Assembly (NCBI GenBank): GCA_900544115.1
Contig: UQTW01000006.1
Coordinates: forward strand, 1-64,000
Direction of reading: 5' to 3'
DNA: 64,000 nucleotides
From: an uncultured Collinsella sp.
Lineage (GTDB): Bacteria; Actinomycetota; Coriobacteriia; Coriobacteriales; Coriobacteriaceae
The notes under the pieces are model-generated. The model was not told the DNA's origin and ran no database searches. It worked only from the letters and a program-made list of their open reading frames with translations. The position numbers and the translations under genes were made by a program. This document shows, in pieces, positions 58,390 through 64,000 of this stretch (positions are counted from its first letter, which is position 1; every line of letters begins with the position of its first letter).

Positions 58390-59853
58390 CTACGCCGGAA
58401 GCATGCCAGAAATTGCCGTTACGATCAGGCCAAAGACGACCATGAAGATGAAGAACTTCCAAATGGTCTTCCACCATTGGCCAAACGAAATCTTAGCCAC
58501 GCCAAGGCCGGCAACCGTCATGCCCGCCACGGGACTGATGGTGTTGATGGTCTGGTTGGCAAACTGGAGCGCGGTAACGGCCGCCTCGGGATTGAGGCCC
58601 ATGAGCTCGGTCAGGGGGCCCATAACGGGCATGGTGAGTGCCGCCAGGCCAGAACTCGAGGGAACCAGCAAAGAGAGCAGGCCAAGGACGATATACATAA
58701 ACGTGGTGTAGACGGCGGCGGGCGCACCGGCGAGCGCAGTAGCGAGCGCCTGGAGGATGGTGTCGATGATCATGCCGCCCTCGGCGATGACCAGAATACC
58801 GCGAGCGATACCGATAACGATGGCGGCGTACGCAAAGTCGGCGAGACCTTTAACGAACTCCTCAGCAATCGTCTGCTGGTCAAGACCGCCCAGGATACCG
58901 GCAAGCAAGCCCATGCCAAGGAACACGGCGGAAATCTCATTCATGTACCAACCCTGGGTAACAAGACCCCAGACGATAATGCCCATACCGCAAGCAAAAT
59001 CGATAAGCACGAGCTTCTGACGGGTAGTGAACTCTTCCTCGATGGAGGCATCGGTCACGGAAAACTCGATACGCTTGAGCTTATCGTCCTCGTACGTAAT
59101 GGACGACTCGGGGTTTTTCTTGACGCGCATGGCGTAGCGCATGGCCCATGCGATACCGACGGCAGTGAAGATGACCCAAGAAACGGCGCGCAGCCACAGT
59201 TGCGGATTGCCCTCGATGCCAATGATGCCCTGGGCGATCAAAACATTAAACGGATCGATGGTCGAAGCGCAATATCCCAGGTTAGGACCAAGGAAGCAGA
59301 TGATGAATGCCGTCATCGAGTCATAACCGATACCCATCATGATGGGAATGAAGATGGCATAGAACGGCAGGGCTTCCTCAGACATACCAAACGTGGTGCC
59401 GCAAATGGACAGCAACGTCATCGTGATGGGAATGATGAGGATGTCCTTGTTCTTGAGCTTTTTAATCACGCGGCTCATGCCGGCATTCAAAGCGTTGGTC
59501 TTGGTGATGATTGCGAACGACCCGCCAATCAATAAGACGAACGCAACGACGTCGGCAGCCTCCTGGATGCCCTTAGTGGGCGCTTGCAGGACCGCGAAGA
59601 TATCCTGCCCCAGATTGATGGTCTCGCCGGTCTCGGAATCGGTGTAGTTCTTATCGACCTGTTCATAGGTTCCAGCAACGGCGACTTCACGCTCGCCCGC
59701 CGCTGTCGAAATCGTCTTGCGCTGATACTGACCAGAGGGAACGATCCAAGTCAAGACCGCAAAGACAACGATCAGCAAGAACATGATCGTATAGACATGC
59801 GGTAATTTGAACTTAAAACGTCTGTTTGTCTTCTTCGCCTTCGTATCTGACAT
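58390..59853 (-). CDS. YfcC/DcuC-family carboxylate or amino-compound transporter
   Basis: A 487-aa polytopic membrane protein with about 12 hydrophobic segments. PSGQYQRKTISTA after the first helix, ICGTTFGMSEEALPFYAIFIPIM near residue 165 and LVPSSSGLAALTMPVMGPL near 390 match YfcC-like members of the DcuC superfamily. The Salmonella fructose-asparagine importer FraA is also a DcuC-family protein, whereas E. coli FrlA is not, so the transporter favours a Fra-like substrate. It is the first gene of the operon; GGAGG precedes the ATG and an operator-like palindrome lies 43 bp upstream. Confidence 0.86.
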   Translation of the reverse strand: MSDTKAKKTNRRFKFKLPHVYTIMFLLIVVFAVLTWIVPSGQYQRKTISTAAGEREVAVAGTYEQVDKNYTDSETGETINLGQDIFAVLQAPTKGIQEAADVVAFVLLIGGSFAIITKTNALNAGMSRVIKKLKNKDILIIPITMTLLSICGTTFGMSEEALPFYAIFIPIMMGIGYDSMTAFIICFLGPNLGYCASTIDPFNVLIAQGIIGIEGNPQLWLRAVSWVIFTAVGIAWAMRYAMRVKKNPESSITYEDDKLKRIEFSVTDASIEEEFTTRQKLVLIDFACGMGIIVWGLVTQGWYMNEISAVFLGMGLLAGILGGLDQQTIAEEFVKGLADFAYAAIVIGIARGILVIAEGGMIIDTILQALATALAGAPAAVYTTFMYIVLGLLSLLVPSSSGLAALTMPVMGPLTELMGLNPEAAVTALQFANQTINTISPVAGMTVAGLGVAKISFGQWWKTIWKFFIFMVVFGLIVTAISGMLPA

Positions 59854-59895
59854 AGATACCTCCAAAGAACTCGAGACTGCATCGCATCTCGCTTC

Positions 59896-59918
59896 AACGT
59901 TTGCACAAGGCAAACGTT
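59896..59918. promoter_or_regulatory. Operator of the catabolic operon
   Basis: AACGTTTGC-ACAAG-GCAAACGTT is a perfect inverted repeat, 43 bp upstream of the transporter start. ACGTTCTAT is directly repeated next to it (59914-59932 region), including minus-strand TATAGAA/CATAGAA that could be -10 boxes. The GntR regulator downstream of it on the map is the likely binder. Confidence 0.6.
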
Positions 59919-60028
59919 CTATGACGTTCTATAGGTTACCAGCAGCTTTTCTCGCCATCAAGATAATTTCAAACTGATTGCCGCAACGCGGTTGAACGGT
60001 TGCGTTTGCGCCGTGAACGGTATGGAAA

Positions 60029-60054
60029 CGCCCGGTGAGATGATCCACCGGGCG
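60029..60054 (-). terminator. Terminator of the GntR gene
   Basis: CGCCCGGTG pairs with CACCGGGCG just past the regulator's stop; the minus strand continues TTTCC. It separates the regulator from the operon. Confidence 0.75.
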
Positions 60055-60071
60055 CTTTCATACGCAATGTC

Positions 60072-60815
60072 CTAGATGTCAAAAACGTAGCGAGACCCAA
60101 CGATCCGCTGACGACCGATGATAAACGGCCGCCGCTGCTCATCGAAAAAGAAGGCTTCCATATAAAACAAGGGTTCGCCAACGGGAACTGCCAACAACCG
60201 AGCGACCTCGGGCGACGCACACGCGATCTCAAGCGTGCATGGGTCGGTAAACGCGGGCGTGCGGCCCGTCAGGTTGCGCACGAACTCAAAAATGGATTGG
60301 TTAGATAGAGGTGCCGTTGATAGATAGGCGTTGTCCTCGTAAACATATATGTTGTTCTCGAGCATGACAGGGACGCCATCGGCAGTACGCACGCGCTCAA
60401 CGCAGATCAAGTCAGTTCCAACGGGAACACCAAAGAACTGTGCTTCGGTGGAATCCGCCGGCAGCATCTTTCTCGAAATGACACGCGCCCCCGGTTCCAT
60501 TCCGTTAACGCGGCATGCGTCCGAAAAACTCTGGACGTCATCCTTCTGGCGAATCTTGCGCTTGAGCTTGGGGGCATTGACAAACGTGCCTTTCCCCTGT
60601 CGCTTCGTTAGATAGCCCTGTTGGACGAGCTCCTCAATAGCGCGTCGCACGGTAACGCGGCCAACTTTATAGCTCTCAGCCAATTCGAATTCGTTGGGTA
60701 TCCGCGCACCTGCCTTGTAGGCACCGGAGTTGATTTCGTTTTTGATGATATCGATAACCTGTTGGTACAGCGGTATCGCTGCTTTACCGTCAGTTAGCCC
60801 TTCAGTCGGTGGCAT
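60072..60815 (-). CDS. GntR/HutC-family regulator with UTRA domain
   Basis: A 247-aa repressor. PLYQQVIDIIKNEINSGAY with LAESYKVGRVTVRRAIEELVQQGYL (residues 14-75) is the GntR winged helix; the UTRA effector domain begins near residue 90 and contains VERVRTADGVPVMLENNIY. FrlR and FraR, which control Amadori-product loci, belong to this subgroup. It is transcribed toward the operon's first gene from its own promoter, and its effector is probably a phosphorylated pathway intermediate. GGAGAGGG precedes the ATG. Confidence 0.9.
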   Translation of the reverse strand: MPPTEGLTDGKAAIPLYQQVIDIIKNEINSGAYKAGARIPNEFELAESYKVGRVTVRRAIEELVQQGYLTKRQGKGTFVNAPKLKRKIRQKDDVQSFSDACRVNGMEPGARVISRKMLPADSTEAQFFGVPVGTDLICVERVRTADGVPVMLENNIYVYEDNAYLSTAPLSNQSIFEFVRNLTGRTPAFTDPCTLEIACASPEVARLLAVPVGEPLFYMEAFFFDEQRRPFIIGRQRIVGSRYVFDI

Positions 60816-60965
60816 ATACCCTCTCCAAGCACAATTAAGCCTAAAACGGACTTAGGGGCATTCAACAAGTCCTTAAGCCCGCATTAGCTTAAAGTATGCT
60901 AGGTGTCGCACCAAAATGTCGGCTATTTACTCATCAGACCCGAAAAACGCGCAACTACCGCGCTC

Positions 60966-61625
60966 CTAAGAAAGCTCAAGCAGTTCCGGCAGCTGGTCGA
61001 TGATCTTGTCCGCAGCATCCTGGCTAAAGCCAAACCGCTCCTCGCGCTTGGCGATTACCGTCAGACCCGCTCGCTTGCCGGCAGTGATGCCAGGCACCGA
61101 ATCCTCAACGCAGCAGCAACGGACCGCAGGCAGCCCCAACAGGTCCAGCGCATGCAGGTAGATGTCGGGCTCGGGCTTGCTCTCCTTAAACTGCTCGCCG
61201 CTCACCACGTACTCAAAGGCATCCGACAGACCACATGCATCGAGTACTTCCTCGATGCTGTCCATGGGAGACGAGCTCGCCAGCGCCACGCGAACGCCGC
61301 GGCGCGGCAACTCTCGAATCGTATCCACAGCGCCCGGGTTAATCAAAGCCTGGTAGTCACGCGGACGCTTATGCGCCCACTCGTCCCAACGGGCCAATGC
61401 CTCCTCGCCAGTGAAGTGCCCTTTACCGGCGCGCTCAAACCAATCGACCAGCATATGCAGGAAGAACTGATGTGAGGTACCAACCTGCCCGTTCAACTCC
61501 TCTTGGGTCAGATTCAACCCAAGCTCCTTGGCAAACGCGGCAGTCTCCCCCAGGTAGTAATACTCGGTATCGACAATGACGCCGTCCATGTCAAAGATAA
61601 CGGCGTCGAACGGAAATGCGGACAC
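60966..61625 (-). CDS. HAD-superfamily phosphatase, beta-phosphoglucomutase-like
   Basis: A 219-aa HAD subfamily IA hydrolase. FDAVIFDMDGVIVDTEYYY carries the nucleophile Asp, VRVALASSSPMDSIEEV the second motif Ser, KESKPEPDIYL the Lys and CVEDSVPGITAGKRAG the acidic pair. The small cap domain suits a sugar-phosphate phosphatase or phosphoglucomutase. I prefer the GTG at 61625 since AGGGAGG lies before it and the protein then begins one residue set before the first strand; an ATG extends 16 codons upstream without support. It may recycle sugar phosphates from the neighbouring operon. Confidence 0.87.
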   Translation of the reverse strand: MSAFPFDAVIFDMDGVIVDTEYYYLGETAAFAKELGLNLTQEELNGQVGTSHQFFLHMLVDWFERAGKGHFTGEEALARWDEWAHKRPRDYQALINPGAVDTIRELPRRGVRVALASSSPMDSIEEVLDACGLSDAFEYVVSGEQFKESKPEPDIYLHALDLLGLPAVRCCCVEDSVPGITAGKRAGLTVIAKREERFGFSQDAADKIIDQLPELLELS

Positions 61626-61640
61626 GGCACCCTCCCTAAC

Positions 61641-61666
61641 AAAAGGGCGCCCGCAAGCGGACGCCC
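61641..61666 (-). terminator. Terminator of the Cof-type HAD gene
   Basis: GGGCGCCCGC pairs with GCGGACGCCC (one mismatch); the minus strand continues with TTTT. It lies between the two HAD genes. Confidence 0.75.
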
Positions 61667-61688
61667 GAACCATGCACTATCGGCGATT

Positions 61689-62531
61689 CTAACCCAGCAG
61701 CTGGTCAAGTGCTACCGCGATACCGTCTTCGTTGTTGTTGGCGGTCACCATCTGGGCCACGGCCTTGACTTCATCGACAGCGTTACCCATGGCGACGCCG
61801 GTACCAGCCCACTCGATCATAGACTTGTCGTTCTGGCCGTCGCCAAACGATACGACCTCGCTGGCATCGATGCCGAGCTTGGGCAGGGCACCCTCGAGCG
61901 CACGGGCCTTATCGATACCGGGCGCCGTGTACTCAAAGTACCAGTCGGCCGTAAACATGCCCGAAAGCGTCTGCTTAAAGGGCGCATACATCTCCTCGTA
62001 ATGCGCCTGCAGGTAGGCCGGATCGCCCGCCGTCAGCAGCTTGTCCACGGGATAAGTGTCCACGACCTCATGCAGGCTCTCGACCTCGCGAATCTTAAGG
62101 TCGCACGCATCGCGCTCGTATTTGACGATGTTTTTCTGCGAGCCGTCAGGCAGCGTGATCATGCAATGGTACGAGTCCTCGACGTGCAAATCGCGACCGA
62201 GCGAGATGATGGGGATCACGTCAAAATTACGCAGGTGATCAATCAGGCGATGCAATTCGTCGGCAGGCATAGCCTGATCGAACAGCACCTCGTCGGTCTG
62301 GGCATCGACCACATGCGCGCCATTAAAGGCAACTAGCAGACCGTCATGGTTTTGAAGGTCGAGCTCCTGGGCCAGGGCGTGCAGCCCCCATGCGGGACGA
62401 CCCGAAGCCAAGATAAGCTTAATGCCCGACTCCTGCGCCGCGAGCAGTTTCTCGCGCGTACGCGGGCTGATGACCTTTTGGTCGTTGGTGAGCGTACCGT
62501 CGATATCCATTGCGATGGCTTTGATTGCCAT
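61689..62531 (-). CDS. Cof-type HAD phosphatase
   Basis: A 280-aa HAD subfamily IIB hydrolase of the Cof/YidA type, active on sugar or cofactor phosphates. AIAMDIDGTLTNDQKVI provides the catalytic Asp pair, LILASGRPAW the second motif, and ASEVVSFGDGQNDKSMIEW with VAMGNAVDEVK the C-terminal metal site. Start MAIKAIAMDIDG follows GGGAGG; 62 codons of possible upstream extension lack similarity and are rejected. Substrate cannot be told from sequence. Confidence 0.9.
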   Translation of the reverse strand: MAIKAIAMDIDGTLTNDQKVISPRTREKLLAAQESGIKLILASGRPAWGLHALAQELDLQNHDGLLVAFNGAHVVDAQTDEVLFDQAMPADELHRLIDHLRNFDVIPIISLGRDLHVEDSYHCMITLPDGSQKNIVKYERDACDLKIREVESLHEVVDTYPVDKLLTAGDPAYLQAHYEEMYAPFKQTLSGMFTADWYFEYTAPGIDKARALEGALPKLGIDASEVVSFGDGQNDKSMIEWAGTGVAMGNAVDEVKAVAQMVTANNNEDGIAVALDQLLG

Positions 62532-62705
62532 ATATGCCTCCCTGACATTGAACAACCTTGTCTGAGCCATCATACAGAACACCCACGGCGGCGTTGTTTG
62601 CAACGGGAAAAATGTCATATTGTCCCAAACATGAACGGCGCGCCTTCGACGATTGCGATGCCCGTCGAGGCGCCTCCCGATACATTCCATCCTATCCAAA
62701 TAGCA

Positions 62706-62737
62706 AAGGGCCCGCATCCCAACGGATACGGGCCCTT
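62706..62737 (-). terminator. Terminator of pgi
   Basis: AAGGGCCCG pairs with CGGGCCCTT, with TTTGCTATTT following on the minus strand. Confidence 0.75.
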
Positions 62738-62768
62738 GTCGGCTATGCGTTAGTTTTCGCAGCGAATC

Positions 62769-64000
62769 CTACTTGCGGTGAGCTCGGTAGAACTCGATGA
62801 GCGCCTGGGTCGAAGCGTCCTGTTCGGCCTTGGCGGCGTCGTCGTGGAAGGCCGGGGTGATCTGCTTGGCAAGCTGCTTGCCAAGCTCGACGCCCCACTG
62901 GTCGTAGGAGTCGATGCCCCAGACCGTGCCCTCGACAAACGTGATGTGCTCGTACAGGGCGATGAGCTCGCCGAGCGCGAACGGGGTCAGTGTGTCGCCG
63001 AAGATCGAGGTCGTCGGACGGTTGCCCTCAAAGCAGCGAGCCGGGACGATCTGCTCGGGCGTGCCCTCGGCGCGCACCTCATCGGCCGTCTTGCCAAAGG
63101 CGAGCGCCTTGGTCTGGGCCAGGAAGTTGCCCAGGAACAGCTCGTGCACGTCCTGGCCGTTGTCGGTTGCAGGGTTGGCGGTGTTGGCGAAGGCGATGAA
63201 GTCGGCCGGAACCACCACGGTGCCCTGGTGCAGCAGCTGGTAGAAGGCATGCTGGCCGTTGGTGCCGGGCTCGCCCCAGAAGATCTCGCCGGTGTCGGAG
63301 GTCACGGCGCTGCCGTCCCAGCGGACATGCTTGCCGTTGGACTCCATGGTGAGCTGCTGCAGGTAGGCCGGGAAACGGTGCAGGTACTGGCAGTACGGCA
63401 GCACGGCGTGGCTCTTGGAACCGAAGAAGTTGACGTACCAGACGTTGAGCAGGCCCATCAGCGCGACGGCATTGTTCTCGAGCGGCGTGTTGCAGAAGTA
63501 CTCGTCGATGGCGTGGAAGCCCTCGAGGAACTGCTGGAAGCGCTCGGGACCGAGCACGACGATCAGCGACAGGCCCACGGCGGAGTCGACAGAATAGCGG
63601 CCGCCGACCCAGTTCCAGAAGCCGAAGGCATTGGCGGGGTCGATACCGAAGGCCTCAACCTTCTCGAGTGCGGTGGAAACGGCGACGAAGTGCTTTGCCA
63701 CGGCCTCGGCGTTCTGCTCATCGGAGCCGTCGATGGCGCCCTGAGCCTTGAGCTGCTCGAGCATCCAAGTCTTGACCTCGCGGGCGTTGGTGAGGGTCTC
63801 GAGCGTGGTGAAGGTCTTGGAGACGATGATCACGAGCGTGGTCTCGGGATCCAGGCCGCGGAGCTTCTCTGCCTGGTCGTTGGGGTCGATATTGGAGATA
63901 TAGCGGCAGTCGATACCGGCGTCGGCATAGGGACGCAGGGCCTCGTAGGCCATGACCGGGCCCAGATCGGAGCCGCCGATGCCGATGGACACCAGATGCT
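62769..64000 (-). CDS. pgi: Glucose-6-phosphate isomerase (partial)
   Basis: Interconverts glucose 6-phosphate and fructose 6-phosphate. The window holds the C-terminal 410 residues; the N-terminus lies beyond the right edge. SIGIGGSDLGPVMAYEAL is the first SIS-type signature, followed by SKTFTTLETLTNAREVK, GGRYSVDSAVGLS and GTNGQHAFYQLLHQGT with the catalytic His, and a closing WGVELGKQLAKQI. It could accept the glucose 6-phosphate released by the Frl/Fra-like deglycase. Confidence 0.96.
   Translation of the reverse strand, partial: HLVSIGIGGSDLGPVMAYEALRPYADAGIDCRYISNIDPNDQAEKLRGLDPETTLVIIVSKTFTTLETLTNAREVKTWMLEQLKAQGAIDGSDEQNAEAVAKHFVAVSTALEKVEAFGIDPANAFGFWNWVGGRYSVDSAVGLSLIVVLGPERFQQFLEGFHAIDEYFCNTPLENNAVALMGLLNVWYVNFFGSKSHAVLPYCQYLHRFPAYLQQLTMESNGKHVRWDGSAVTSDTGEIFWGEPGTNGQHAFYQLLHQGTVVVPADFIAFANTANPATDNGQDVHELFLGNFLAQTKALAFGKTADEVRAEGTPEQIVPARCFEGNRPTTSIFGDTLTPFALGELIALYEHITFVEGTVWGIDSYDQWGVELGKQLAKQITPAFHDDAAKAEQDASTQALIEFYRAHRK

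Overview
The window is high-GC, gene-dense bacterial chromosome with strong Shine-Dalgarno sites. The gene content (a glf-linked glycosyltransferase, mixed-acid fermentation genes, ECF transport, a dapH-type lysine pathway, a probable D-Asp peptidoglycan pair and an Amadori-product locus) suggests a gut actinobacterium of the Coriobacteriia, most like Collinsella. This assignment comes from content and style, not from a database match. I saw no tRNA, rRNA, CRISPR array, prophage or intact insertion sequence.

Layout. 1-2.5 kb: end of a surface-polysaccharide region (glycosyltransferase and UDP-galactopyranose mutase) bounded by an inverted duplication. 2.7-6.6 kb: acetate fermentation (pta and two tandem ackA paralogues). 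6.7-8.9 kb: an AT-richer MFS transporter and LysR regulator. 8.9-13.2 kb: HIT protein, exonuclease VII, membrane zinc peptidase, RNase D. 13.2-16.4 kb: lipid kinase, a 30-aa membrane peptide and a membrane-anchored C69 peptidase. 16.5-20.1 kb: a tryptophan ECF transporter behind a leader peptide with three consecutive Trp codons and a terminator. 20.2-23.8 kb: aspartate racemase, D-aspartate-ligase-like ATP-grasp enzyme and a secreted coiled-coil wall protein. 23.9-29.2 kb: an accessory stretch with a DUF4143 ATPase, Ser/Thr kinase, lipoprotein and higBA, plus repeats and a gene remnant. 29.2-34.6 kb: lysine biosynthesis under a lysine riboswitch, with lysA and dapA in one continuous reading frame. 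34.8-46.1 kb: housekeeping and unknown genes (NdpA-like, DUF2974, ldh, aminotransferase, nadE, ettA). 46.3-49.3 kb: SdpR/SdpI-like pair, a 28-aa hydrophobic peptide, tcdA and tatD. 49.4-60.8 kb: an eleven-gene minus-strand operon and its GntR regulator, for uptake, phosphorylation and deglycation of a glycated amino compound. 60.9-64 kb: two HAD phosphatases and pgi, which runs off the right edge.

The genes fit a fermentative, amino-acid-scavenging lifestyle. Glucose 6-phosphate released by the deglycase would enter glycolysis through pgi, with pyruvate drained to lactate (ldh) and acetate (pta-ackA). Lysine and tryptophan supply are each controlled by a cis-acting RNA.

Strongest leads are the Trp-codon attenuator on an ECF transporter, the LysA-DapA fusion with an embedded dapA start, the hybrid Fra/Frl-like locus with a second sugar-kinase module, a family of about 100-nt hairpin repeats whose arms differ but remain complementary, and a toxin-like 28-aa ORF whose 5' and 3' flanks are complementary.
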